DNA of 64,000 nt from Meghimatium bilineatum (Eukaryota; Mollusca; Gastropoda; Stylommatophora; Philomycidae). The position numbers and the translations under genes are program-made. Below, piece after piece: positions 43,013 to 53,201 of this stretch (the first letter of the stretch is position 1; every line of letters starts with the position of its first letter). The notes under the pieces are model-generated. The model searched no databases. It saw only the letters and a program-made list of their open reading frames with translations, and was not told where the DNA came from. Location of the stretch: NCBI GenBank assembly GCA_034231615.1, contig CM067312.1, positions 7,748,546 through 7,812,545 on the forward strand, written 5' to 3'.

Positions 43013-45808
43013 ATGTTTGCTGTAAATATGGCTCGGAAGTGTGTACACTGGGTTCTTGTTGATTTCATTTTAATACTTACAGTAGCTTTTCTGCTGCTTG
43101 CGAATATGTCTACGGGTCAGAGTCTTTCATCACAAGTTTTGTCGTCTCTCGATTTTCAATTTCGGGAGGAGCAAGATCCTGGAACGTTTGTTGGAAATGT
43201 TGCAGTCTCCAGTAGATTGTCTGCAGCATTGACGCAAGTGGAGTTCTCGAGGTTGAAATTTGACCTGTCTGATTCTAAATATTTTAAAATTGGTGAGAAA
43301 AATGGATCGTTGACCGCAACACGAAGAATTGATCGAGAGGAAGTGTGTAATATGCAATCAACGTGTAAGCTGCTCCTCGAGATTATTGTTTATACAAGTT
43401 TAACTTCTGGCAACTTTGATATATTGAAGGTTATCAAGGTCACTGTAGAGATTTTGGATGTTAATGATAATTCCCCAAAATTTCCTGCAGATATAGTGAG
43501 TTTAAGTATTCCGGAATCGAACAATCTTAACGAAGAACTTCCAACAAGCGCTGCTATAGATAAAGACACAGGACAGAACTCTGTGCAGCAATACAGCTTT
43601 AAAGATCCTACCGATATTTTTACCTTATTGGTTCGTAAGAATCCCGATGGAACATCGTATTTAGGAATAGTTGTCAAGGAAAGATTAGATCGTGAGATAC
43701 GAGATTTTTACCAACTAACGGTCATTGCATCTGATGGTGGAACGCCACAAAAATTCGGATCAGTTTTAATCAATATCTCAGTATCAGATATAAACGATAA
43801 TATACCAGAGTTTGTACAAGTATCCTACAATGAATCTGTACAAGAAAACTTTCCACTGAAATCACCAATCCTGAGAGTGCAGGCAACAGATAAAGACACA
43901 GGTCAAAATGCTGAAATTTCATATCAGTTTAGTTCGCGGGTATCCAGTAAGATCAGACAGAAATTCAGTATAGATGAACAGACCGGAGAGATATCAGCTC
44001 AGAGTAACGTAGACTTTGAGGAGGATAAGCTATTTCAATTCATCGTAGAAGCTGTGGATCATGGCACTCCGCAGCAGTCGTCTCGTACAAATGTTAACCT
44101 TCACGTCAATGACATGAACGATAACTGTCCACAAATCAACATAAACTTGCCTCCAATGGGAACGGAAGTCTCCGAGAGTGAACCTGTAGGGAAGTTCATT
44201 GCCCAAGTTCTAGCTCTGGACGCAGACAGTGGGATTAATGGACTAGTCATCTGCAGCATGGACGACAATCATTTTTCTTTAGAAAAATTTAATGACCATT
44301 CTCTCAACATGTTCAAAATAGTTCTAGTCAAGCCGTTGGACTACGAAGAGGCACCGTCCATTAGAGCAACTATAACTTGTGCGGACAATGGCCATCCATC
44401 CTTGTCTAACTCGACCACATTTGTTGTTAATGTTCTGGATGTTAATGATTGTCGTCCTGTATTTACAGAGTCGATATACTATGCAAAAATTATGGAGAAT
44501 CTTGATGGTGGTGAAGACGTCCTTACCGTATCTGCCCATGATTCAGATAGTGGGGATTTCGGGAAGGTAACTTACTCTATTGAAGATAAATACGATGGAT
44601 TGTTCACTATTCATCCAACGACAGGAAAAGTAAAGGTGCTTCACACTTTGGATAGAGAAAACATTCCCAAATATGAGTTCTACGTCATCGCAAGAGACAA
44701 CGGACCCGAGAGACTATCATCGTCTGCCCTCGTTATCGTCTCAGTTGATGATGAAAACGATGAACCTCCTAATTTTCCAAACCCCGTTTACTTTGGTAAC
44801 GTTCTGGAAAATCAACCAGCTGGAACTGTAGTAGGAACTGCATTAGCCATAGACCGTGATACAACAGCTAATTCCAAGATGTCTTATTCCATCCTTAAGA
44901 TAGGAATCGATTATACCAATTTCTCTATCAACTCAGTAACTGGTGTTCTAACAAGTACAACAGTCTTCGATAGAGAAAAGAAAGACCAGTACCATTTCAT
45001 GGTCAAGGTGGTAGATCCTACGTATCCCCAATATTTCAGCATATGCAATTTCACGGTTCGAGTCCTTGACGACAACGACCACTCTCCAGTAATTAGCCTG
45101 CCAGTGGAAGACAACTCAACTTTAATTGTGCAGTACTATACTCCAGTGGGTCACATTATCGCAACAATCTACGCATATGATGGCGATGAAGCACCTTCAA
45201 AACATTCCGAGTTAATTTTTCTAATCCAGGAAGGTGATCCAAACCAACTTTTTAACTTAAATCGTATAACCGGAAGTCTATCTGTAGCCAGAATTATTAC
45301 ATCACGCGATATCCGGTTATACAGTTTAATCATCATGGTAAAAGATTGCGGAGACCCTCCCAAGTTTGACACCAAGCAACTTAACATTAGAATCAATGGC
45401 ACTATCCCGCCAATCAGCGAAAGTGGTCTAAGCCATAATATCCTAATCGTTATCATTCTCGTTGCCGTGACTTCTGTATTGGCACTCGTTATTTTTATAA
45501 CCATCTTCCTCATCAGAAGGATAGATCTTCAGAGGCGAAAGAACATGGCTAGTCAGACAAACGTGGAAGAGAAGATGTATCAATTAAAACAACAAGATAT
45601 ATTCACGAATCTATCTGTAAACATGGCGGACGAGTCTAACTCGAACAACTTAAATAAGAGAGGAAGAAAGGAGGTTAGTTTTTCGTTGGATGACGAGAGT
45701 GACTCACACAACACAAGCAATGGATCCAGTCAACCTCTGACCAGTTTCAAAGGTGGATTGGATAGGGCCGATATGGTGAGTAATATGTTACCTGTGAGCG
45801 TATGCTAA
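43013..45808 (+). CDS. protocadherin, seven cadherin repeats, delta-like layout; large first coding exon
   Basis: A 931-codon single-pass cell-adhesion receptor of the protocadherin family. Calcium-dependent homophilic binding at the cell surface is the family's role. Residues 1-36 are a signal peptide. EC1 (about 40-157) has the protocadherin C-x5-C loop (C112, C118) after a DREE. EC2 158-267, EC3 268-374, EC4 375-484, EC5 485-588, EC6 589-694 and EC7 695-800 carry DxNDN-type linkers (DVNDN 149, DINDN 259, DMNDN 367, DVNDC 476, DDEND 579, DDNDH 686) and DxD motifs. Transmembrane helix is 809-834. The tail holds KEVSF (886-890). An in-frame TAA at 43004 bounds the start; Met6 has the better initiation context. 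A donor (gtgagt, 45776) follows codon 921 in phase 0, so the last ten residues are probably intronic. The exon has no frame breaks. Orthology is not assigned. Confidence 0.94.
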   Translation: MFAVNMARKCVHWVLVDFILILTVAFLLLANMSTGQSLSSQVLSSLDFQFREEQDPGTFVGNVAVSSRLSAALTQVEFSRLKFDLSDSKYFKIGEKNGSLTATRRIDREEVCNMQSTCKLLLEIIVYTSLTSGNFDILKVIKVTVEILDVNDNSPKFPADIVSLSIPESNNLNEELPTSAAIDKDTGQNSVQQYSFKDPTDIFTLLVRKNPDGTSYLGIVVKERLDREIRDFYQLTVIASDGGTPQKFGSVLINISVSDINDNIPEFVQVSYNESVQENFPLKSPILRVQATDKDTGQNAEISYQFSSRVSSKIRQKFSIDEQTGEISAQSNVDFEEDKLFQFIVEAVDHGTPQQSSRTNVNLHVNDMNDNCPQININLPPMGTEVSESEPVGKFIAQVLALDADSGINGLVICSMDDNHFSLEKFNDHSLNMFKIVLVKPLDYEEAPSIRATITCADNGHPSLSNSTTFVVNVLDVNDCRPVFTESIYYAKIMENLDGGEDVLTVSAHDSDSGDFGKVTYSIEDKYDGLFTIHPTTGKVKVLHTLDRENIPKYEFYVIARDNGPERLSSSALVIVSVDDENDEPPNFPNPVYFGNVLENQPAGTVVGTALAIDRDTTANSKMSYSILKIGIDYTNFSINSVTGVLTSTTVFDREKKDQYHFMVKVVDPTYPQYFSICNFTVRVLDDNDHSPVISLPVEDNSTLIVQYYTPVGHIIATIYAYDGDEAPSKHSELIFLIQEGDPNQLFNLNRITGSLSVARIITSRDIRLYSLIIMVKDCGDPPKFDTKQLNIRINGTIPPISESGLSHNILIVIILVAVTSVLALVIFITIFLIRRIDLQRRKNMASQTNVEEKMYQLKQQDIFTNLSVNMADESNSNNLNKRGRKEVSFSLDDESDSHNTSNGSSQPLTSFKGGLDRADMVSNMLPVSVC
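45776..45781 (+). promoter_or_regulatory. splice donor at the end of the protocadherin exon
   Basis: atatg|gtgagt matches the donor consensus and falls exactly between codons 921 and 922. The ten codons beyond it are unremarkable, as expected for intron read-through. The next exon was not identified in this window. Confidence 0.65.
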
Positions 45809-46060
45809 TGTTGTTATTGTTTTTGTTGTAGTAAATACTGGACAGCCTTTAGGCAGGACAGAAAATATTTCTTCATTACAAGGGAGAAGTTACCTAAAAA
45901 ATATAATTTAAAATGCCATTCACCGAAAGGCCATCCTGGTGTGCAATTCTGTCCTGTTCATAAGAGCTTTAATGATCTTTTTTTTTTGGTGAAAATTAGT
46001 TGGAACGGGGGGGGGGAATGTTGTTTATTATTCATTATTTTTCTCAATACTAGGCTTTGA
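45809..46060. other. probable protocadherin intron or 3' flank
   Basis: No coding signal; poly-T and G9 runs near 45975-46015. Confidence 0.45.
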
Positions 46061-46062
46061 AA

Positions 46063-46174
46063 GTACTATAGTGCATTCATGAATAGTTGTCCACCGATAT
46101 TGTATATTGTCTCCGTAATTACGGAGATAATAGACAATATCGGCGGACAACTATTGATTAACGCACTATTGCAC
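46063..46174. repeat. imperfect palindrome, arms of about 55 bp
   Basis: The two arms meet at ccgtaattacgg (46113-46124) with no spacer. Pairing outward includes gttgtcc with ggacaac and tgcat with a matching tgcgt complement; I count five to seven mismatches over 55 positions. It could be a palindromic MITE or a transcribed hairpin. Confidence 0.75.
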
Positions 46175-46264
46175 TAAATTTACTAAATTAAAAGTACTAG
46201 TACGAAAGTACTAGTAAGTATCGCGATAATCCCGGGAAATTTCTAGAATATTTCACTTTTAAAG

Positions 46265-46345
46265 CAAATTGGTGTGAAAGGGATTCAAACTCATGACCTC
46301 TTAAGTACAAAGGAAACGGCTCAAGCACCTCAACCCCCTCACATT
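46265..46345 (-). mobile_element. SINE head fragment (tRNA-like)
   Basis: The complement has gttgaggtgcttgagccg, tttgtacttaagaggtc and atgagtttgaatcccttt, corresponding to the A box, middle and B box of the SINE head at 54250-54330. Confidence 0.5.
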
Positions 46346-46349
46346 GACA

Positions 46350-46760
46350 GGGTGATGTTCAACATGACATCATTTACAACACAACCCCTCAAGAAAATGG
46401 GGTAGCTTGGATTTTACTTTGGTGAGTGGGTTTGTGGTGTAGATTATATTATTTCTGTGTGGCTGTAGATTGAGGATGTTGTTGGAAGGTCAGTAGATAC
46501 AATTCCCTCAAAGTGGGAAGAGGTTGTGTTACCTAAAATTCCGTTGAAATATTATTTATTCGGGTGTCAAGTTTACCATATGTTGAAAAATGTAGGGGGG
46601 GGGGGGGGGGGGGAGTTTGCTTTCCGCCCAACCCTTTTGGCAAAGTTCATAGTTCTAGATGTCATGTTCTGATTTAGTGTTGTTGCTGGGTGTTGATTTC
46701 CTGGTGGGAGAAATCCATTCTGTTTATATTCGTTATGGTTTTGTGTTCTTAACTGTTTTT
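46350..46760. other. plain stretch with long G run
   Basis: G18-19 run at about 46596-46613. No gene seen. Confidence 0.45.
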
Positions 46761-46766
46761 GTTGTT

Positions 46767-46797
46767 TTGATAAAGGTCCCAATTGGACCGACACGTT
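46767..46797 (+). other. Penelope-type hammerhead-ribozyme-like motif
   Basis: tgataaaggtcccaattgga followed by ccgacacgttgac; same layout as the motifs at 34501 and 41551. Degenerate relic. Confidence 0.4.
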
Positions 46798-46869
46798 GAC
46801 AATTGTATTTGTTCTTTGTTTTATTATTTTCTATATTTTATTATTTTATATTGACAGTTTTCTAGTAAC

Positions 46870-47295
46870 CTATTTACTGTATTTGCATTTACCACAAATT
46901 TTAATAATGGCCTGTTTGAAATGTGTCCTAATATCCCCATATCTTCAATATATTAATTGATTTAAAAAAAAACACATGTGATGGTTTAGTTATTGTCGGT
47001 TTTAACTGTCATCGATTTTATTGCCATTGTCCAGAAAAGGTCATTGTAAACTATTTAAATGTAATTTAGAAAGATCATTTTTCAGTGTCATGGAATGGAT
47101 TTGAAGGATACTCGCACGAAGATTCCAGAAATGTCGGATACAAGAAGTAACAAAATTGGCAGGAGATTTTAAGCTATATGTGATTACGGAAGATGACACT
47201 TCGAAATTAATTGTTAATAAGATTCGTTGATAAGATTTTCTGCTAAATAATTAGCAGATTTGGTTTGACAATCTGGACTAGTGTTGAAAAGAAAA
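46870..47295. other. plain stretch
   Basis: No gene or recognised repeat. Confidence 0.5.
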
Positions 47296-47299
47296 TGTT

Positions 47300-47470
47300 G
47301 AAATGACGTAGAGGATTAACTTTGTTGCACTCGGGTTTCCGCATATGTAGTTCGTCGCTCTCAACTAAACGGCATGACGACTACCGAAAGTAACGCCCAT
47401 AGCACGTAGCTCTGTAGCTTCATGAGATAATCCAATATATTACAACTTGGAGCTTGTGGTTCGCTTAATC
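47300..47470 (-). mobile_element. SINE 3' body fragment
   Basis: gacgtagaggattaactttg, gttgcactcgggt, cccatagcacgtagctctgt and agcttcatgagataatcc are the complement of the SINE body. The tRNA-like head is missing. Confidence 0.6.
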
Positions 47471-47575
47471 ACCGCCACCATTATTTTTTATGGCTTAAGT
47501 ACTGTGATATAACCAAATTAGACTCGAAACTGCGGTTGAAAGAAGCGTAGCGCACCATAAGGGGGTCTCAGAGAT
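47455..47575. repeat. family B dispersed repeat fragment
   Basis: actgtgatataaccaaatta, gcggttgaaagaagcgtagc, gcaccataaggggg; same order as 36395-36535. Confidence 0.6.
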
Positions 47576-47639
47576 CTCCGAACCAAAATCTACCATTGTA
47601 AACGAAACGTCAAAGTCGGATTCGAACCCACTATGCTAA

Positions 47640-47750
47640 AGTTGAGCACGTCAGTCAGAACATAAAGGCGCATCTATCGCAACAAGGGTTAAACAATGCA
47701 CAACGCGTTCCTTTCTCTGGATTGTTTCCTACTAGCCAGCAAGATTTTAA
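47640..47750 (+). repeat. family A fragment
   Basis: gtcagtcagaacataaaggc, gcatctatcgcaacaa, caatgcacaacgcgttcc, tctctggattgtttcctac. The 3' end is replaced by the SINE that follows. Confidence 0.6.
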
Positions 47751-47754
47751 CGGA

Positions 47755-47990
47755 AGAAAAGACGTAGAAGATTGACTTAACTGTACTCGGGTTAAATGCA
47801 TGTACTCAGTCCCTCTCAGTGAAGCAGCACGCTGACTGTCCAGAATATCCCTTATAGTACTTAACTCCGTAGTTTCCATCGACAATCCCCAGAAATTAAA
47901 AAAAAATCACTTGTAAACAGGACTTCCTGCGCAGAATTTGAACCCATAACCTCTTGAGCACAAAACAAACGCTTAACTACTATGCAGGAA
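47755..47990 (-). mobile_element. tRNA-headed SINE, near full length
   Basis: Read on the minus strand: head tgcatagtagttaagcg, ttttgtgctcaagaggt and atgggttcaaattctgc; body atttctggggattgtcg, ctacggagttaagtac; 3' end caatcttctacgtc. Same layout as 40318-40570. Confidence 0.72.
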
Positions 47991-47994
47991 AGTT

Positions 47995-48400
47995 GATAAT
48001 AAACAAAGAAAAGACAGAAGGAAGGAATTATAACATATCATTGATCGACTATTAAAGCACACACACATTCAATGCAGAATATATTCCATTTATTTAGAGA
48101 AATCAATGACAATCTTTCTATTCACAGAGACTCCAGTCCATTGTTTCTGATTTCATGACAACACGTCACATCCGCCCTGTCGCGCCATGTTTAGTTTGAC
48201 ATTATTAGTGTCTCTCTCTGTACAGTTTTTGTGACATTTTTACATATTTATAGTTTGGAAACTACATAAATTAGCATAATTTATCTTGATGTCTTGTCTT
48301 GATATCTTAGCTAGGGGTTGTCTGTCACTGTTTACTACTTTCATTTTATGTCCTGTTGGTATGAACACAATAGACCAGCAAACGCTGTATTATTACACTC
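47995..48400. other. plain stretch
   Basis: No gene or recognised repeat. Confidence 0.5.
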
Positions 48401-48402
48401 AT

Positions 48403-48545
48403 GACTCTTCTATAGTTGACCGGTTTCAAATGACTCTTCTATAGTTGCCCAGTGTCAAATGCTCTTCTATAGTTGCTCAGTGTCAAATGACTCTTCTATA
48501 GTTGCCCAGTTTCAAATGACTCTTCTATAGTTGCCCAGTTTCAAA
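48403..48545. repeat. 29-bp minisatellite, 5 copies
   Basis: Unit tgactcttctatagttgccc plus agtttcaaa; one copy is shortened by a base or two. Confidence 0.88.
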
Positions 48546-48940
48546 ATGCATCTTACGTATATTTAGATTTGAATATGGTGCATAGGACAGAAAGAGTGTA
48601 TGAAAAAAGTTGTATGTGTTGTATATTTTGTAAGCATATTCTACGACCGCTTAAAACTTGCAATATGTGGATTTGAGATTTCTGTAAAAAATAAAATTTA
48701 AAAAAAGGAAGAAAGCTGACAGATTGAATTATAAAGTCTTTACACGCAGTTGTCATGTTCCACTAGAGAGAAATTTCTCCTAATGTAAAATTCACAGATA
48801 CATTGAAATATAATTCTTCCATTAAATTGTAGTAGTTTTTGTAAAGTACGTTGTAGTAGAATATTAAACACACCATGGACAAATCAAAAGCGTAATGAAC
48901 ATATCTTGAAAGGTACAAAGAGTAGTGATACGGTTACCTA
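48546..48940. other. plain stretch
   Basis: A-rich near 48690; no gene. Confidence 0.5.
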
Positions 48941-48942
48941 GC

Positions 48943-49050
48943 ATGCACATCGCAAGAAGTGACCATGAAGGTTAGGAGGCGGGTGAAGTAGGCTGTTCCA
49001 TCTTATAGAAGATAAAAGTGATTTACAGACTGTGTTTTGAACATGTAATA
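48943..49050 (+). repeat. family A fragment
   Basis: gaccatgaaggttaggaggc, gggtgaagtaggctgttcca and tcttatagaagataaaagtg match the middle third of family A. Confidence 0.55.
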
Positions 49051-49174
49051 GATTTTAAAACAAGCGATTCACTGAGGGGGGGAGGAACAAAGCACTTATT
49101 TGAGTCATGTGTTGTAAGAATGTTTTGAAATTACATCAGCCGGAATTACATCAGCCGGAATTACATTAGCCTTG

Positions 49175-49440
49175 TATTTCGAATGACTAAACACAGAATT
49201 CCCAAAACAAATCATCATGTGGAAGGTAGAGGAAAAAATAAAGTAGACCGTCCACAAGAAACTCTACGAAAAAGAATCAACTGATAAGGATCAATTTGGC
49301 AAAGCAATAAGCAAGAACTATACAGAAACTTGCAACAAGCTCTCATCATGGAAAGAAATGATGTGACACTCCTACGTGGCATCTTATCCCAAAAGCAACT
49401 AACTAGCAAAATAACTAATTAACTAAACAACTAACTAGAT
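49175..49440 (+). mobile_element. LINE 3' fragment with simple tail
   Basis: RMTKHRIPK, then VEGRGKNKVDRPQETLRKRI, ELYRNLQQALIMERNDVTLL and RGILSQKQLTSKITN are readable in one frame with two stops after RKRIN. GR...GRP..TLR is the usual end of endonuclease-reverse transcriptases. It ends in an (aacta)-type tail, about 49410-49438. Confidence 0.65.
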
Positions 49441-49441
49441 A

Positions 49442-49985
49442 TATTTGTGTCATGGTTGATAGATCAAATAAAATATGTTCAGAAAAATTGCAAAGCTCCT
49501 AAACACATTTTCAAATTTGCTAAAAAGATAAAAAAATCAAACAAAAAAATTTCATGGCAGAGATACTTAAAATGACAATTTATGAAGTTTTACCAGGAAA
49601 TGACCAAATTGTTGCAACACTGTTTGTGGGTTTATATTTGTCCTGCAATCGCTAATGACCAGAGCTTATTTTATCATGCAGGCTGTCACATGATCTTTCC
49701 CTATGACTGACGTTTCAGGGTTAATTTTATTTCCGCGCACGTCAGACGTTTCTGTGTGAGATTCCACAATGGCATGAACATTATATTTGAAGAACAAGGT
49801 CACAGAGACGTTTAGACAGCCGTAAGGAGGAAACACAATCTGAAGGAGATAACAGTTTGTGTGTGGGTGTTAGAGGTGAGATCGATTTATTTGGAATAAA
49901 AGGTAATCGACATCTTGATGCTGCCGTGTGCATGATTAGAGCACAAGATAGAGCTATATTTCAGGTATGTTCCTATTTCTAGTCC
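49442..49985. other. plain stretch
   Basis: No gene or recognised repeat. Confidence 0.5.
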
Positions 49986-49989
49986 ATCC

Positions 49990-50216
49990 AGCGGGAAATA
50001 GATTCCAAGCGGAAAATTAGTACCCACCGGTATTTTTTTTCCACGCGGAAAATTGGTACCCACCGGCATTTTATTTCCACGCGGAAAATTGGTACCCACC
50101 GGTATTTTATTTTCACGCGGAAAACTGGTACCCACCGGTATTTTATTTCCACGCGGAAAATTGGTACCCACCGGTATTTTATTTCCACGTGGAAAACTGG
50201 TACCCACCGGTATTTT
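49990..50216. repeat. 36-bp minisatellite, 6 copies
   Basis: Unit gcggaaaattggtacccacc plus ggtattttatttccac. Each copy holds the small palindromes ggtacc and accggt. Frames on both strands are artefacts of the 12-codon period. Confidence 0.9.
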
Positions 50217-50680
50217 ATTTACTATTTTTATTATTGGTAGCATATCCCATTCAGGACGTAACCATCAATCCAGAATGTTTTGGCTATAGTGATTTTATAG
50301 ACAATATATATATATATACGTTCAGTAGTTTGCCATTGCTTTCTGAACGGTCCAAATGCAAAATTGCCTGCGGCGAAATCCGAACCCGGTACATTGGTCG
50401 TCACAGACGCGCCTGTACCATCCGCCACAGAGCCGGCGTTTTATTTGAGGTAAAAATTTGGAGTTGTTACAGTAGCTAATATTGTAGCAATTTGTCGCCG
50501 AGATTTTCAGGTAGTCAATCTTAAAGGAACTAGGCACCAGTGGGGTTGCAATGACTGCTGGGACATGTTGCCAGATGTTTCATTTCTGACCCACTGGTGC
50601 AACTGTCAAAATGAACGGAAATAAGTACAAGTGTTACCAATATTGGTCAATAAAACAAACTAACAGCGAGACACAGTGAC
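50217..50680. other. no gene; tRNA-like patch at about 50370-50435
   Basis: On the minus strand, ggctctgtggcggatggtac and ccgggttcggatttcgc resemble a decayed tRNA or SINE head with a B box. Several short frames overlap it without support. Confidence 0.35.
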
Positions 50681-50683
50681 AGA

Positions 50684-50712
50684 CGACGTTTCGATTATAG
50701 GCATTCATCATT
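50684..50712 (-). other. Penelope-type hammerhead-like motif, weak
   Basis: The complement contains aatgatgaatgcctataatc followed by gaaacgtcgtc. The right part matches the other three motifs; the left part is weaker. Confidence 0.3.
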
Positions 50713-50861
50713 ACAAGAGATTCAGCTTCGATCTTTCTCTTCCATTTGACATGTTTCTTACCACGCTGCAACAGCTTCTTCCTACCATTCTCATATGAAG
50801 TGCAGCAGTGCCTCACTTGTTGTAAATTGTTCCTCTCGCAACATTTCACCACCTTCCTACA

Positions 50862-51070
50862 TACTTGCCTATCTATCTATCCATCTAATCTAATCTAATC
50901 TAATCTAATCTAATCTAATCTAATCTAATCTAATCTGATCTAACCTAACCTAACCAAACCAAACCAAACCTAACCCTAACCTAACCAAACCTAATCTAAT
51001 CAAACCTAATCTAATCTAATCTAAATCTAAATCTAAATCTAATCTAATCTAATTTAATCCAATCTAATCT
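50862..51070. repeat. (TAATC)n pentanucleotide array with TTAGG-like variants
   Basis: Perfect taatc runs flank an interior (about 50940-50998) of taacc, taaac and one taaccctaacc word. The array abuts the 3' end of the minus-strand LINE, and a further run of the same pentanucleotide stands at the LINE's other end. Confidence 0.92.
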
Positions 51071-53145
51071 AATCTAATCTAATCTTGATTCTTGATTAGA
51101 AACTGGCTTCACAGCACGCGGACATTCCCATAAGTGCTCTGCCCTCCGCTGCAGCAGCCATCCCAGTGTATGTAGACTCATAGTTCCGGTCAGGTGTTGA
51201 TTGTGTGATCTTCGGGACTTTCCAAAAAAATTTACTTTTCCTCCCCTCACCTCTGAATACTCCCATTTCTAACATTCTCTGTATGTGTACGTTCTCAACC
51301 TCATTGACATCGTCTGCATCTCGAAATGAATTTATTACTGCCTTTATTAAATCTGCTTTATCTCTTCTCAGCAATGTGCCATCTATCGCCCCATTGCCTG
51401 CCAATAAGTCAGCTCTCTTGTTTCCTCTGACCCAAGCATGACCAGGGCAGTATATCCATGTAATGCTCTGGACAACTGAGTTGTTCAATAATTCCCACCA
51501 TTCTTTTCTCAGCATGAACTTTTCTATCTTGCACAACATGCTCTGAAAGTCTGTGAGTATTACCGCGTGTATTGATGTATCAGTTATCAACCAATTAAGT
51601 GTTGCTGTAACTCCCTCTATCTCCATCCTCATGCTCGATGTGACAGTAGAATATGCTGAAGATTTCTCAACCAACTTCACGCCGTTTCTGTAGGCAACAT
51701 AACCCCAACCGCTTTTATTTGTGTTTCTGTTAACAGAGCCATCTGTGTATATAATTATGTCTTGTGGTTTCAAGTGTAGTTGGGCGAGTTCATGCACTGT
51801 ATCCTGAGCCCTGGCTTCCGTCCATTGTCGACACGCTTTATCTAGTTGTATTATTACTTTAGTCAGTGATTTCTTCTCAGTGTCTACCTCCACCCATTCA
51901 CTGCCCTTTCCTATTTATTCCAATTCACATACTATTCGCAGTGTGTCTTCAGCCTCTGCCATCCATGATCTGCCACGCTTGATTCATTTTCCCTTTGACT
52001 CATCTAGACGATGGTGTAATGGGTGGTGGTTGTATTCTGTAACTTTAAGGTACGACTTAACTTGTGCTACCTGATGTCGCACTCTAATGCTGGGGAAATC
52101 AAGCAGAAATCTCATAGCAGAGATGGGTGTATCTCTAGTATACCACAGTACCGCTCTCATTGCCTCATTTTGAACTTTTTCCAATATATCAACTTGTGTC
52201 TGTGACAAAGTTAGTAGGCCGAGGCCATAATCTATTACAGATAGCACCACCTCTTGCAGAAGCAGAAAAAGTACCCATTGCTGCATGTCACAGGTCGCCA
52301 TAACCTTGATAACACTGATCCCTCTTTTAGCCTTCTGAATCATATTTGTGACGTGCTTGTTGAATGAGAGACTTCTATCAAAGATTATCCCAAGATATTT
52401 AAGGTCCTGTTCTCTTTCAATGACTGAGCCCATGCAACTAACAGCTGGCAGTGTGTCATTGACCAGATTATTATTTAAGGAGTACCAGACGACCTTTGCT
52501 TTCGAGGGATTGATCACAGCGTTGTATGTTCTGCACCATATCGACAATTGATCTAGTCCATTCTGTACACAGTCAGCGATATCTGTTCTGTTCCTGCCCA
52601 TGTTGTATAGTAGGATATCGTCAGCGTATGTTAGAACTCTACAATTGCTGGGAGTTTGCAATTGAGCAATTCTCAATGTATACACATTAAACAGTACTGT
52701 GGACAGAGGAGATCCTTGTGGCAGACCAGGTGCTATTGTTCTGATCTCAGACGTCCAGGATCCACACCTCAGAGCGACTTTTCTACAGATTAGCACATTT
52801 GCTATCCATCGTATGATCCAGGGGTGGATATCTTGTTCCCTTAGCTTGTCGATGAGATGGGTGTAGCTAACTCTATTGTATGCATCTTCCAGGTCTATCG
52901 CTGCAACTGCAGATTCTTCCTTGTTCTGAAAACCTTCATAAACTTCATATGCAAGAACTGCTGCATTTGTGACTGTGTCTTGTCTAGGTTTGTATGCACC
53001 TAGGTTATTTGGGAGAACGTCCTTTATCTCTAGTTCCCTGGTTATGCGTCTAGCCACAATTCGTTCCATAATCTTACCGTACACATTCTGCAGTGTGATG
53101 ATGCGATAACCTTTTATGTCCGTAGAATCTTTGCCTGGTTTAATC
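51070..53145 (-). mobile_element. I/Nimb-like LINE: reverse transcriptase plus RNase H, 5' truncated
   Basis: Transcribed from about 53145 to 51070. It opens inside RT motif 1 (KPGKDSTDIKGYRIITLQN), so the endonuclease and first ORF are missing. RT motifs follow: AAIDLEDAYNRVSY, GLPQGSPLSTVLFN and the catalytic YADDILLYN. The RT frame (53084-51984) stops after DESKGK, and the RNase H frame (51893-51096) is offset from it. RNase H retains its catalytic residues: IIYTDGSVN, MRMEIEG, ILTDFQSM, and CPGHAWVRGNKRAD. RNase H after RT is the layout of I, Nimb, R1 and LOA clades; Nimb-type elements are known from freshwater snails. It is flanked on both sides by taatc repeats. One stop and a frame offset separate RT from RNase H. 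Confidence 0.92.
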
Positions 53146-53200
53146 TAATCTAATCTAATCTAATATAATCTAATCTAATCTAATCTAATCTAATCTAAAA
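53143..53200. repeat. (TAATC)n array, 5' flank of the LINE
   Basis: About eleven taatc copies with one variant (taatataatc). Same unit as 50862-51070. Confidence 0.92.
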
Positions 53201-53201
53201 T

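Noticed and set aside
50862-51070. Telomere
   Set aside because: The unit is TAATC, mixed with a few TTAGG-like words, and a LINE separates it from more of the same repeat; it is internal.
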